Positions 34,736 through 43,653 of a stretch of DNA of 64,000 nt are shown here, in pieces. The position numbers and the translations under genes were made by a program. The DNA comes from SOJA01 sp964598485. GTDB lineage: Archaea; Thermoproteota; Bathyarchaeia; Bathyarchaeales; Bathycorpusculaceae. Under the pieces are notes generated by a model. That model worked only from the letters and a program-made list of their open reading frames with translations. It searched no databases and was not told where the DNA came from. The first letter of the stretch is position 1. Each line of letters begins with the position of its first letter. The DNA lies in the NCBI GenBank assembly GCA_964598485.1, contig CAZRCD010000004.1:62001-126000 (forward strand), read 5' to 3'.

Positions 34736-35446
34736 TTGGTGGAAAAAGTGCGGATAAAGAAAAAAGAAATATGCTTGGCAGCTATGTTGAGCATTCTCAT
34801 GGTTATCTTTGTGGTTTATTCAAACGTAAAAAACGCTGAGGAATATTATCCATCTGTAAATTTTCTGGCAGAGGAAACACAATCCAGAAGTTATGGAAGC
34901 TCTTCCAGCACCGAGGGTCAACAATATTCCAAAGTGATTTCGGAAACAATCAAAGGTAAATTGAATAGGGGAGCATTTGAGGGCGTAATAAGTGAGCTTG
35001 AGATTCTGACAGAGGAAATGGAAGGTTACGTTAAGTCGCTACGTATGACATACGCAGACAGAGTCTGGAGTGGCACAATGATCTGTAAAGTGCCGCCAAC
35101 AAATGTAACATCTTTCACGTTCAGCGCAAGGGCGATAATCGAAGCCAACGGGACAGTCACTTACATAAACATCAGCGTAGAAAACGTAAATGCATCACAG
35201 CAAAACCAAGAAGACGTGTACTCAACAATTAACCTATATTTAACAGAGATTAAACCAGAAAATGGGAAAAACGAAATTTTATCTTCGATTATGTCGGCTT
35301 TGCCGATTTTGACCACAAGTTTGGTGTGGATTGCCGAGGGATTAGTCATAGGTGTACCATTATGCTTTGCGTCTCTTGGCATAGTAATACTCGTTAACAG
35401 AGGCATAGTCCCTTTATGGAAAAACATGCTAAAAAAACCAAAATAA
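34736..35446 (+). CDS. Membrane protein with extracytoplasmic domain
   Basis: 236 aa. N-terminal membrane segment CLAAMLSILMVIFVVYSNV, then about 140 residues outside (several N-x-S/T sequons), then a C-terminal membrane segment (LTTSLVWIAEGLVIGVPLCF). Start TTG 34736 or GTG 34739/34748; a TATA-like ATTATAAAAAA at 34709 predicts transcription starting very near them, so a leaderless GTG is likely. No recognised family. Confidence 0.6.
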   Translation: MVEKVRIKKKEICLAAMLSILMVIFVVYSNVKNAEEYYPSVNFLAEETQSRSYGSSSSTEGQQYSKVISETIKGKLNRGAFEGVISELEILTEEMEGYVKSLRMTYADRVWSGTMICKVPPTNVTSFTFSARAIIEANGTVTYINISVENVNASQQNQEDVYSTINLYLTEIKPENGKNEILSSIMSALPILTTSLVWIAEGLVIGVPLCFASLGIVILVNRGIVPLWKNMLKKPK

Positions 35447-35472
35447 CCTTATCAAGCAAGGAGATTTTTCTC

Positions 35473-35982
35473 TTGGATAAATGGAAACTGCTGATGTCCT
35501 TCGCAACCATAGTATACGTGATAGCCTTCTTCACGCCGTGGGTTTGGGAACATTATGTCTTCAATGTTATGCAGCCTGAGATTTATCCTTCTCCCGGCGT
35601 TCCACGTGAAGGCTGGTTTTTGTCTTTCCTAGCTATTATTCGCACTACAAGAAACGATTATAGAATTTCGTTATTCCGGGACTACTGGTTTGATGTAAGC
35701 AGTATACCTTTTCATGGATGGTACTCTGGATGGATCGGAATTTTCATATTCCAGTTTTTAACCGTACTTATGGCTTTAATCACTGTCCGTCGAAAAAATA
35801 GGGATAAGCGGTTGGGTACAGTAATGACGGCTGTTTTATCCATCATAGCACCAATTTTATGTATTTATCAACAGCCCCTGCAATTGTCATATAGCGTGGT
35901 TAGCTCTCAGTTTTTCATTGGGTTTTGGCTAGCCCTCATTTCATCTATTTTATTCTTTGTTTCATGTAAGTTTGCAAAATAG
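35473..35982 (+). CDS. Multi-pass membrane protein
   Basis: About 169 aa from TTG 35473, chosen because AAGGAG lies nine bases upstream; ATG 35416 overlaps the previous gene by 31 bases and is less likely. About four membrane segments: LLMSFATIVYVIAFFTPWVW, WIGIFIFQFLTVLMALITV, GTVMTAVLSIIAPILCIYQ and FIGFWLALISSILFFVSC. Unknown family. Last gene of the membrane run; the M24 gene converges from the right. Confidence 0.55.
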   Translation: MDKWKLLMSFATIVYVIAFFTPWVWEHYVFNVMQPEIYPSPGVPREGWFLSFLAIIRTTRNDYRISLFRDYWFDVSSIPFHGWYSGWIGIFIFQFLTVLMALITVRRKNRDKRLGTVMTAVLSIIAPILCIYQQPLQLSYSVVSSQFFIGFWLALISSILFFVSCKFAK

Positions 35983-35986
35983 ACTG

Positions 35987-37180
35987 TTAACCGATGGTTA
36001 ACGCGTCTAAGTCTCTCGGATAGTACGTGATGATTTCTGCGCCGTCTTCGGTTATTAAAACAGTGTCAGAGTGGCGGAACCCTGCAAATCCAGTCTCATA
36101 AATGCCGGGTTCGCAGCTTACGATCATTCCTGCACGTAGAGGCTCTTCGTTGCCTATGTCTAACCATGGAGGTTCATGTCCTTCGAGGCCCAAGCCATGT
36201 CCAGTGTGATGCTTTACCAAGTGCTTTAAGCCAGCCTTCTTGAACACTTTGATTGTTGCTTTGTCAATGTCGCTGCATTTGGCTCCTGGCTTAAACGTTT
36301 CGAATGCGGCTTCTTGGGCTTTGACCATCACGTTGAAATAGCGTTTCTGTTTAGCTGTTGGTTTCCCGACGATCATTGTTCTTTCCAGTTCACAGCTGTA
36401 GCCGCCTACGTCTGCGCCAGCACCCGTAACAACAACATCGCCTTTTCTTATCATGCGCTTCGTCGCAATAGAATGTGGTATGGCACTCATTTCACCTATT
36501 TGACCTCTAAAGCCAGCGCCTACTGGAGAACTTCTACGCATGGGTTCATAATCGGGTCCAAGAGCTTTCTTCATGATAATAGATGCTTCATTCGAAGCTG
36601 CTAGTGCAACCTCAACATCCCATAACCCTTCAGCTGTATACTCTTGCAGCAGGTTATGTGCCAGGTTTGCCCATTTGGCACTTTCTTTCATTAGAGTGAT
36701 TTCCTCTTCAGATTTGATGAGACGCATAGAAGGCACGAAATCCTTCACGTCCACAAACTTTGCTTCGCGCAGTTTTTTCGTGATCGGTGGACCTTTGTAA
36801 CCCCATATTCCGGAAGCTCCAGCCTTGTTGTCGGTGCCTATGCGTTTTTTAGCCAACCTCATCTCCTTCAAGAACTCAGCGAAATGTTCAATTGGATGCT
36901 TTTCTCCAGGATAATCCACGTAGGTCTTCACGTCTTCGATGATTCTCGTCTTCAACGGGATATGATCTTTTTCCAAAAGGGGACCCATAAAGGTGATTTT
37001 TCCGTCAACTGGTATGATTAGCGCTGCTGGTCGCTCGGTGGAAATGAATGAGTAACCTGTTAGGTAGAACATGCTTGTACCATTTGTCAGGTATGATGCG
37101 TCAAGCTTCCGTTTCCTCAAGTACTCTCTAACTTTTTCTATGCGACCTCTATGTTCACTTTCACTTATCGCAAATTTCAT
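35987..37180 (-). CDS. M24-fold (creatinase/prolidase-like) protein
   Basis: 397 aa from ATG 37180 (GGAGA upstream). Creatinase N-domain to about residue 155, pita-bread domain after it. Prolidases of this family have five metal ligands; here only H328 (HHTGHGLGLEGHE) and E357 (CEPGIYETGF) are kept. The two Asp positions read G253 and E264 (TGAGADVGGYSCELERT) and the last Glu is S371 (FRHSDTVLIT). Creatinase and DddP-type proteins show that this fold can work without the usual di-metal site. So peptidase activity is doubtful; a hydrolase of another C-N bond is possible. Confidence 0.75.
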   Translation of the reverse strand: MKFAISESEHRGRIEKVREYLRKRKLDASYLTNGTSMFYLTGYSFISTERPAALIIPVDGKITFMGPLLEKDHIPLKTRIIEDVKTYVDYPGEKHPIEHFAEFLKEMRLAKKRIGTDNKAGASGIWGYKGPPITKKLREAKFVDVKDFVPSMRLIKSEEEITLMKESAKWANLAHNLLQEYTAEGLWDVEVALAASNEASIIMKKALGPDYEPMRRSSPVGAGFRGQIGEMSAIPHSIATKRMIRKGDVVVTGAGADVGGYSCELERTMIVGKPTAKQKRYFNVMVKAQEAAFETFKPGAKCSDIDKATIKVFKKAGLKHLVKHHTGHGLGLEGHEPPWLDIGNEEPLRAGMIVSCEPGIYETGFAGFRHSDTVLITEDGAEIITYYPRDLDALTIG

Positions 37181-37275
37181 TACCGTATTTCTCCAAAGAT
37201 TTTGTAAAACAGTTATAACAGAAAACACATAAATGCTTTTAACAGTATAGCAACAGAAACTTTTGGGATGCTGTT

Positions 37276-38139
37276 ATGGAACATTTTTCCATTCGCCCAT
37301 TCAAAGATGAAGATATCGATTTTGCGTACAGACTGGACGTGATTGAGCAATGGGACGACACAAGAAATGACATTAAACGAATGCTCAATTATGAACCAAA
37401 TGGCTGTTTCATCGCAGAGATAAACAGTAAACCTGTGGGCCATGTTTTCTCCATCAGCTATGGAAGACTCGGATGGATAGGATTGCTGATTGTTAAGGCT
37501 GAGTATCGAAGGAGAGGCATAGGCACTCTTTTAACAAAAAGGGCAATGAATTATCTGTTGAGCTGCAAAGTAGAAGCAATAAAGCTGGAAGCAGTATCTG
37601 CAATAGCAGATTTGTATCGAAAACTGGGATTTGTAGATGAATATGACTCCTTAAGGTTCATAGGGGTTAGTGGAAAAATCACGCCTTTATCAAGTCATTG
37701 CGTGAATTCTTTGAAAAAGGAAGAAATAACGAAACTTGCAAAATTTGATGGTGAATATTTTGGAGCGAACAGAATCAAGATTTTAACGAGACTTTGTTAT
37801 GCTCATCCAAAGCTCTGTTTTGTTTCATATGAAGAGGCTAAAATTGTAGGCTACATTATATGTCGTGAAACACAAACAGGATATAGGATAGGACCTTGGG
37901 TGTGTAACCCTAAAAATCCACAAACTGCGCAAGAGCTTTTAACCAAATGTATGACAACTATGAGACGGGATGAAAAACTTTTCGTCGGTGTTCCAGCTGT
38001 GAACATGGCAGCCGTTGAGATTTTGCAGGACTTTGATTTCAAGCAATATTCCAAGAGTATTCGTATGTATTTCGGAGAAAAGCTTGAAACTGAACGCGTA
38101 GATGGTGTTTTTGCCATTGGTGGTCCAGAGAAGGGATAG
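37276..38139 (+). CDS. GNAT acetyltransferase, two-domain
   Basis: 287 aa. The N-terminal GNAT domain is clear: IGLLIVKAEYRRRGIGTLLT (acetyl-CoA loop) and LYRKLGFVDEYDSLRFIG. A second, weaker domain follows (EEAKIVGYIICRETQTGYRI and AAVEILQDFDFKQYSKSIRM). Acts on an unknown amine. A similar two-domain layout occurs at 56927. Its start lies 95 bases from the divergent M24 gene. Confidence 0.8.
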   Translation: MEHFSIRPFKDEDIDFAYRLDVIEQWDDTRNDIKRMLNYEPNGCFIAEINSKPVGHVFSISYGRLGWIGLLIVKAEYRRRGIGTLLTKRAMNYLLSCKVEAIKLEAVSAIADLYRKLGFVDEYDSLRFIGVSGKITPLSSHCVNSLKKEEITKLAKFDGEYFGANRIKILTRLCYAHPKLCFVSYEEAKIVGYIICRETQTGYRIGPWVCNPKNPQTAQELLTKCMTTMRRDEKLFVGVPAVNMAAVEILQDFDFKQYSKSIRMYFGEKLETERVDGVFAIGGPEKG

Positions 38140-38140
38140 A

Positions 38141-38926
38141 TCAGGCTTTAGGCTTTGTTGCCTTGCGTGCAAACGTTATGTAGCCAGTATGCCCAGTCAT
38201 CAAAGTGTGAGGGCGTGTTCTTCCTCTTTCAGTTTGCATTCCACGCATTAGGCATTCAATGGTTTCGATGTCTACAAAGCTGTTGTCTTTCAAGGCTTCA
38301 ACTGTTTTCACAATCTGGTCCATTGTTGGACTGAACGAAACTATTGTTCCGCAAGGCTTCAGGGCGGAGTAAGCGTGTGGAACAACAAGCCAAGGAGTTG
38401 CTAAATCCAATATAATTGCGTCAACGTCACTTTCGTCTATGCCAACTGTCACGTCCTTATTCTTCAATACGACAAAATCAATTAAGCCTGCACGCTTCAG
38501 GTTTTTCTTTGCAGTCTCAAGGAATTCTTCCCTTAATTCGTAGCTGTAGACTCTGCCATCCGGCTTAATATAATGAGCTAGAGCTGTTGTTAGCGCACCC
38601 GTGCCTGTTCCAGCTTCTACCAAGCAACTTCCTGGACCTATTCCGCTGAACATAATCATTAGAGCCACGTCCTTCGGGTAGGTTATCTGAGTTTTACGCG
38701 TAGATTTGAAAATGTAATCACGCAGTAAAGGTTTTAACGCTACGAACTCGATTCCTAAGTTGCTTAAAACTCTGACGCCGTATTCTTTTCCGATTATGTC
38801 GTCGAATTTTATGAAGCCTTTATGTGTGTGGAAGGTTTTGCCCTTTTCAACTTTAACGAGGTACGTTTTCCGTCGGCTTAAGTGAAGGAGCACATAGTCG
38901 CCTTCCGTTATTTTTTGAGTTGCCAA
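38141..38926 (-). CDS. trmI: tRNA (adenine-N1)-methyltransferase TrmI
   Basis: Methylates N1 of A57/A58 in the T loop of tRNA. 261 aa; N-terminal beta domain (DYVLLHLSRRKTYLVKVEKG), then motif I LVEAGTGTGALTTALAHYIK and VDAIILDLATPWLVVPHAYS (the D-x-P-x-P active-site variant). Normal length for archaeal TrmI. It lies 10 bases after the DapA-Fae start region on the same strand, downstream of that gene. Confidence 0.9.
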   Translation of the reverse strand: MATQKITEGDYVLLHLSRRKTYLVKVEKGKTFHTHKGFIKFDDIIGKEYGVRVLSNLGIEFVALKPLLRDYIFKSTRKTQITYPKDVALMIMFSGIGPGSCLVEAGTGTGALTTALAHYIKPDGRVYSYELREEFLETAKKNLKRAGLIDFVVLKNKDVTVGIDESDVDAIILDLATPWLVVPHAYSALKPCGTIVSFSPTMDQIVKTVEALKDNSFVDIETIECLMRGMQTERGRTRPHTLMTGHTGYITFARKATKPKA

Positions 38927-38935
38927 CTTCAGTCA

Positions 38936-40414
38936 CTAAGGTGTGTATTTGAACGGGTGTTTTGACCTATCCTTGTTCTCTATTAATTCGTCTATTGTAG
39001 GTCTTCCTTCTATTGCCCTGCGGATGGCGTGGCGCATAGCTTTGTAATTGTTTATGTATACTCTTTGTCTGTCAACTGCCGTTGGATGAACGAACACGTT
39101 AGTGATGATTATCAGATCTTCAGCAGCCTCTTTAGGAATCATTCCATCTGCAACGCTGTCAATGATTGCCTTTGCCACTGCTGTTTGTGCAGGACCATAA
39201 ACCATGCTTGCTTGGCGCATACTCCTAATCGTAACCGTTGGAACTATCAAGGTTACAGGTTTAACCGCTAGATTTGGTTCCAAAATGGCTAGTAATGGTT
39301 CATGTCCAGATGTCGGTGTAGATTTAGCCTTTGCGAAGGCTTCGCCCAGAGGTCCATCTTTCTTCCCGATAAGCAAGTCTATGTGGGCTACTTCTGCACC
39401 TTGTCCCGCTAGGGCTTCCCCTACACGCAAGTTGAAGTCTCGTATGATTTCCGGTGTTACGTCAATTGCTTTGAAACGTTCTTCTACGGGTTTTTCGCCG
39501 ATTTCAAATGTTATGGTTTTTGGCTTTATCTTCCCTGTCTTCTCTAGTTCTATTCGCAGTTCCTCCCTCGCCTCGTATGTTAGTTCTCCGCCTACGCTCA
39601 GCGGCCTTCTAACTGGTCCAACTTTGATTTTCATCATGTTTAGGGCTGCCTTGGTTCCTACGGCTCCGCTTCCAGCGATGATGCGAGCCATTTTCTGAAT
39701 TTTATATTGCAGTTCACGGGCTTTCTGCAGTTCCCCATTCTTCACGTGATTATAAATTTGAACCCAAATGTCTGGTATCACATTCGCACTTGCAAGAATT
39801 GCTCCTGAGCATCCAGCAGCTAGTGCTGCAACAACGACTTCGTCGTGTCCACACATGACGTTGATTTTGTCGCGTACCTTCTCCAAGACGGCAAGAATGT
39901 AACTTAGTTGTCCGCTGCTGTCTTTCAAACCGACAATGTTTGGGATTTGAGCCAAGTCTTCAACCATCTGCCAAGAAAGTTGAACGCCTGTGCATTGTGG
40001 GATATTGTAAAGAATTATCGGCAAGTCCACTTCACTTGCAATCGTATGGTAGTGTTGGTAAATGCCACGGTCTTTAGGTTTTAAGTAAAAAGGTGTAACA
40101 ATTAAGGCTGCATCTGCACCTGCATCCTTCGCGTATTTCGTCATTTCCAAAGCTTGATCTGTTCCACTAGCCCCTGTACCTACCACCACTGAAACTTTGC
40201 CGTTGACTTCGTCCATAACTACGTCAATAACCTTTTTTTTCTCTTCTGTTGTCAAGTTCACAAACTCGCCCGTTGTGCCGCATGGAACAACCCCGTAAAC
40301 GCCTAACTCGATGCAATGGCTAACCAAAGCTCGCAGTCTTTCCTCATCTACCGCCTTTCCGTCGTCCGTGAAAGGAGTAACCAAAGCTGGCAAAATTCCC
40401 TCAGGTTTAAACAT
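38936..40414 (-). CDS. DapA-family aldolase fused to formaldehyde-activating enzyme (Fae)
   Basis: 492 residues. Residues 1-300 are a DHDPS/NAL-type Schiff-base aldolase: PCGTTGEFVNL (44-54), Tyr136 in LYNIPQCTG and the pyruvate-binding Lys164 in VGLKDSSG. Residues about 325-492 are Fae: LRVGEALAGQGAEVAHIDLL with catalytic His344, HEPLLAILEPNLAVKPVTLI and MRQASMVYGPAQTAVAKAII. Fae condenses formaldehyde with tetrahydromethanopterin. The Arg after YN.P.. that binds aspartate semialdehyde in E. coli DapA (R138) is Cys141 here, so true DHDPS activity is doubtful. A pyruvate aldolase that releases or uses formaldehyde would explain the fusion. It lies upstream of trmI. Confidence 0.88.
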   Translation of the reverse strand: MFKPEGILPALVTPFTDDGKAVDEERLRALVSHCIELGVYGVVPCGTTGEFVNLTTEEKKKVIDVVMDEVNGKVSVVVGTGASGTDQALEMTKYAKDAGADAALIVTPFYLKPKDRGIYQHYHTIASEVDLPIILYNIPQCTGVQLSWQMVEDLAQIPNIVGLKDSSGQLSYILAVLEKVRDKINVMCGHDEVVVAALAAGCSGAILASANVIPDIWVQIYNHVKNGELQKARELQYKIQKMARIIAGSGAVGTKAALNMMKIKVGPVRRPLSVGGELTYEAREELRIELEKTGKIKPKTITFEIGEKPVEERFKAIDVTPEIIRDFNLRVGEALAGQGAEVAHIDLLIGKKDGPLGEAFAKAKSTPTSGHEPLLAILEPNLAVKPVTLIVPTVTIRSMRQASMVYGPAQTAVAKAIIDSVADGMIPKEAAEDLIIITNVFVHPTAVDRQRVYINNYKAMRHAIRRAIEGRPTIDELIENKDRSKHPFKYTP

Positions 40415-40579
40415 GCTTTTCCCGCCTTTTAGTTAACCATATCTCTTGTATCATTTAAGTTTTGATTTCGAAAATTTCACGGAGGACTAGAATGGTTTGC
40501 CAATTCGGGTTGTTCTGGCTGTCTTCAAGGTGGAGGAATGCCAACTTGCTAAGTTAGGAATTGTTGTATAAAAAAGGGT

Positions 40580-40777
40580 TTGAAAAACTGTTATTTTTGC
40601 AAAGATTTTCTGAACTGTGAAAAACTCAGTTATCAAAAAGAAACCTACAGAATTGATGAAAATTACAGAAGGATAAAACAGATTGGCTATGAGAACTGGC
40701 TGGAAGAACAAGAAGAAAAGCGGAGACAAAATTTTGACAACATCCACTTCTTGAAAAATAGGAAAATCGTCCGTTAG
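40580..40777 (+). CDS. Short DUF3795-like fragment
   Basis: 65 aa from TTG: CYFCKDFLNCEKLSYQKETY, then YRRIKQIGYENWLEEQEEKR. It aligns by eye with the C-terminal half of the DUF3795 protein at 16111 (CTFCDEFPCEKL ... EIGLERWLEEMKQK). The N-terminal cysteine clusters are missing, and an in-frame stop lies 30 bases upstream of the TTG. Either a short family member or a remnant of a longer gene. Confidence 0.5.
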   Translation: MKNCYFCKDFLNCEKLSYQKETYRIDENYRRIKQIGYENWLEEQEEKRRQNFDNIHFLKNRKIVR

Positions 40778-40883
40778 CTATGCTGTTTCCCAAATTGAGT
40801 GAGCATCATCTGAACTTCTTAAATTTCTGAAAAACGCTTAAATCACCTAACACTCCAATACAAATATCCGGGAGGACAGTTTA

Positions 40884-42176
40884 GTGAGTGCCGTTAGAGA
40901 AAGATTAAGAATCAAAGAGGAAAATCTGAAGCAGATCAATAATTTTCTTCTGAGAGAAGATAACCCTCTTATAAATGGCTTACTAGAAATCGTTGAGAAA
41001 TATGGCGGCGTTGACGAGATCAACCGCAAAGCCAGAGAAGCCCGTAAACTCGAAAACCTCATGGAAAGACTTAGGAGAAACAATTCACCTTATGTGAAGG
41101 ATCTTGAATGGCTGATTGAACAAAGGGATAATGGAGCGTTTATCAACATCCTAGAATATCGCAGAAAAATTTTGGGATATAAGGCTAGTTCCATGAAGTT
41201 TGATGATTCTTTTGCGGTAACTCTTGAAATTAGTGCATGTAACTTCTTCCCGTGGCTTATCGAAGAGGCGAAAAAAACCATTGAACAGCAGAATCTTATG
41301 CCCGCCCGTTACATTCGAGTCCGATCTATGAAAGAACAAGTTGAAGACGATCACATTCTCGCTTTTGCAGCAGCCATGCAGATCATAGGTGCTTCCTACG
41401 TGGAAACGTTAGATACAAAAGGAACAATGCCTGGACCTGATGGTCAGCCCATTAACGTTCATTTGGGCGGACCAGAAACCATCACGGGTTATTTCGGAGG
41501 AGTAGGAGTGCCGAACGAATACGCTTTGAAGTGGGTTGACGAATTCCTTTATTACTATACTGAATATGGCATTCGACAAGTTTTGAATGTGAACATAGGT
41601 ACTGTGATGCTTGGGTATTGGCTTCACAAACTTGGAATTGACTTGGAATTTAAGATTTCAGTTTATCTTGGTAATGACAATCCTTATGCGTGTTTTTGGA
41701 CATTGATGACTGCGAAACTCTTTAGCCGAGATGATGGGACAACACCTCTCATAGGCTTTAACCTCTCAAATGCCGTCAACAATGAGACCATTGAGTTGTC
41801 AGCTTATATACGGAAAGACTTTGGCTTCGAAGACATTGTACGCATCGAACATCACATCGTGGAAACCTACAAGAGCATTGTGAGACAACCATACAACAGA
41901 CTCGACGAACTTGTGGAAATAGCAGACCATGTGAAAAACGTCAGTGCTAAACATGAAGGTGCTTTCCCAGAGATTGAGGCAACTCGAGAGCATCCTTCGG
42001 ATATTTTGGAATACTTCATTCCAAAAAAAGACATAGTTGCACAAGGATTGATGCCAAAGCTCCTAATCAACTACCTTGATAAACATGATTCGGTGAACAG
42101 AACAGCCAGAGCCCTCACGGAACGAGGCTTAACCTTTATTGCAGCTCAGAACTTGCACAGAAATAGTACTTTTTAG
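40884..42176 (+). CDS. Large unrecognised protein, 430 aa
   Basis: Starts at GTG with GGGAGG upstream. N-terminal 100 residues are charged and helical (KEENLKQINNFLLREDNPLI). The rest is soluble and alternates strands and helices like a TIM barrel; characteristic stretches are TKGTMPGPDGQPINVHLGGP, TITGYFGGVGVPNEYALKWV, SVYLGNDNPYACFWTLMTAK and IRKDFGFEDIVRIEHHIVET. Many Asp, Glu and His residues could form an active site. I do not recognise the family. It is a full-length, clearly expressed-looking gene, divergent from the DapA-Fae/trmI cluster. Confidence 0.75.
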   Translation: MSAVRERLRIKEENLKQINNFLLREDNPLINGLLEIVEKYGGVDEINRKAREARKLENLMERLRRNNSPYVKDLEWLIEQRDNGAFINILEYRRKILGYKASSMKFDDSFAVTLEISACNFFPWLIEEAKKTIEQQNLMPARYIRVRSMKEQVEDDHILAFAAAMQIIGASYVETLDTKGTMPGPDGQPINVHLGGPETITGYFGGVGVPNEYALKWVDEFLYYYTEYGIRQVLNVNIGTVMLGYWLHKLGIDLEFKISVYLGNDNPYACFWTLMTAKLFSRDDGTTPLIGFNLSNAVNNETIELSAYIRKDFGFEDIVRIEHHIVETYKSIVRQPYNRLDELVEIADHVKNVSAKHEGAFPEIEATREHPSDILEYFIPKKDIVAQGLMPKLLINYLDKHDSVNRTARALTERGLTFIAAQNLHRNSTF

Positions 42177-42224
42177 ATGTTATAAGTCAAGCATCAAAAA
42201 AGAGAATAAAGGGGAAATAACGAG

Positions 42225-43049
42225 CTACCAATATTGTTTAGGTTTCCGCATCATCAGGTAGATTGTTGTAGCTACAAAGCAAACAGTTGTTATCGCTAGA
42301 ACAATCGCCACGTTTGTCGTAGTGTCAAGTCCGCCTATACTGCCTTTAAGATCCCAGTAAGTTTGATTCAGGGAAGTGTAGTTTTGATGAAGCTCCCAGA
42401 AAGTCTGGTTTAAGAGAACAAAGTTTTCTGCGGTGAGGTTCATTTGGAAACTTTCCCAAAAAGCTTGGTAAAGCTGCTCAAAAGTGCTGTTTAATCCCCA
42501 ATAAGTGTTATTTAACTGTTGATAGCTTTCGTTCAAATTTTTAAGTGTGTTTTCAAGTTCTTCCAAATAGACATTTCTAACGATGGTAATCGAGAAATTC
42601 GGGTTATATTCAAAAGGCGAGTCTACAATGGCATATCGGAGATGTAGTTCAGCGTAGGTTGCATCCCAAACATCATTGGGTATGTGCACCGTACAGTTAT
42701 ATGGGTATGTATGATTGAAGACTAGGGGAATGTTTTCCATTACATATGTAGAATGCAGCGGAGGTTCAGTCTTTTCTTGACCACATCTGAAACCGTAAAC
42801 TTTGAGGGTGAGGTAATCCATGTTAACACCGTCGGCTGTACAATTAATCCACAAATTAATTGTTATATTTTCGCCGGGCGTCGTCTCTTGTGTAGCACTG
42901 AATTTGATTGAAATCCCAGCATAGCTTTTGGAGAAGAAGGTTTGCATCTCGTCCGAAGTTGGTGCTGTGGCGTTTTGAATAAGTGCTAGTGTAAGAATTA
43001 GCATAACGGAAATTGTTGTTAGAGTTTTTAATTTCTTCAATACTTTCAC
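42225..43049 (-). CDS. Secreted, membrane-anchored surface protein
   Basis: 274 aa. N-terminal signal/anchor LTTISVMLILTLALIQNATA, a beta-rich domain (about 40-165), a coiled-coil stalk rich in N-x-S/T sites (LKNLNESYQQLNNTYWGLNS, LLNQTFWELHQNYTSLNQTY) and a C-terminal membrane helix (VAIVLAITTVCFVATTIYLM) with a short basic tail. The layout fits an archaeal S-layer-associated or adhesin-like protein, heavily N-glycosylated. No specific family named. Confidence 0.7.
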   Translation of the reverse strand: MKVLKKLKTLTTISVMLILTLALIQNATAPTSDEMQTFFSKSYAGISIKFSATQETTPGENITINLWINCTADGVNMDYLTLKVYGFRCGQEKTEPPLHSTYVMENIPLVFNHTYPYNCTVHIPNDVWDATYAELHLRYAIVDSPFEYNPNFSITIVRNVYLEELENTLKNLNESYQQLNNTYWGLNSTFEQLYQAFWESFQMNLTAENFVLLNQTFWELHQNYTSLNQTYWDLKGSIGGLDTTTNVAIVLAITTVCFVATTIYLMMRKPKQYW

Positions 43050-43232
43050 CGTTTTGAGAGAATTATTGATTGTGTTTTGTGCAGATCTAGTTTATTTAAT
43101 TTATGCAGAAGATGGAATGCTTAACTCAGAGATACCAATTGAGTCGCAAAAATTGTTTAAAGCAGCTTCATTCTCGTTTACTATTCAACCGCTTTCCAAA
43201 AAAAGTTTTCGAATTTTGATGCGTGAAAACGG

Positions 43233-43469
43233 TTATTTGATTGAGCGGATGAAGCGTTGGTACATGTAGATGAAGTATATGAGGGCGAAGGCAGTTAAGC
43301 CGATTTCGAATGTCAAGATGGCTGGATTGTTTTCGACAGCCATGAAATATCCATGTTGCAATATGTCAGTGAAGACTAGGATCTGGAGGAATATTGCTCC
43401 GCCTAGACAGCTTAAGCCTAAGCTGTGAAGCAGCAATCGTATTCGGCGGTCATGCGTTGTAGTTTTCAT
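43233..43469 (-). CDS. Small three-pass membrane protein
   Basis: 78 aa from ATG 43469 (MKTTTHDRRIRLLL). Hydrophobic stretches LLHSLGLSCLGGAIFLQILV and ILTFEIGLTAFALIYFIYMY, with a basic C-terminus. No ribosome site and no family recognised. Follows the surface-protein gene by about 180 bases of non-coding DNA on the same strand. Confidence 0.45.
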   Translation of the reverse strand: MKTTTHDRRIRLLLHSLGLSCLGGAIFLQILVFTDILQHGYFMAVENNPAILTFEIGLTAFALIYFIYMYQRFIRSIK

Positions 43470-43653
43470 TATTATCGTGAATAGCAAGATGCAATACGTC
43501 AACTTATATGTTATGAATCATCACACACGACAAAACCTAATTATTACACTTTCTGATTTACAGTTATACTTCTAAAACATGACATATTCAAACTAGTTTC
43601 AACATGAGAACTATAAAGGCGTCTAGTTTTTCTTCGTGTAAATTTTGCAGCAG

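Noticed and set aside
38936..40414. Calling this gene plain 4-hydroxy-tetrahydrodipicolinate synthase
   Set aside because: The carboxylate-binding Arg is Cys and a complete Fae domain follows.
43054..43269. 71-codon plus frame between the surface protein and the small membrane gene
   Set aside because: Antisense to the upstream regions of minus-strand genes and no ribosome site.
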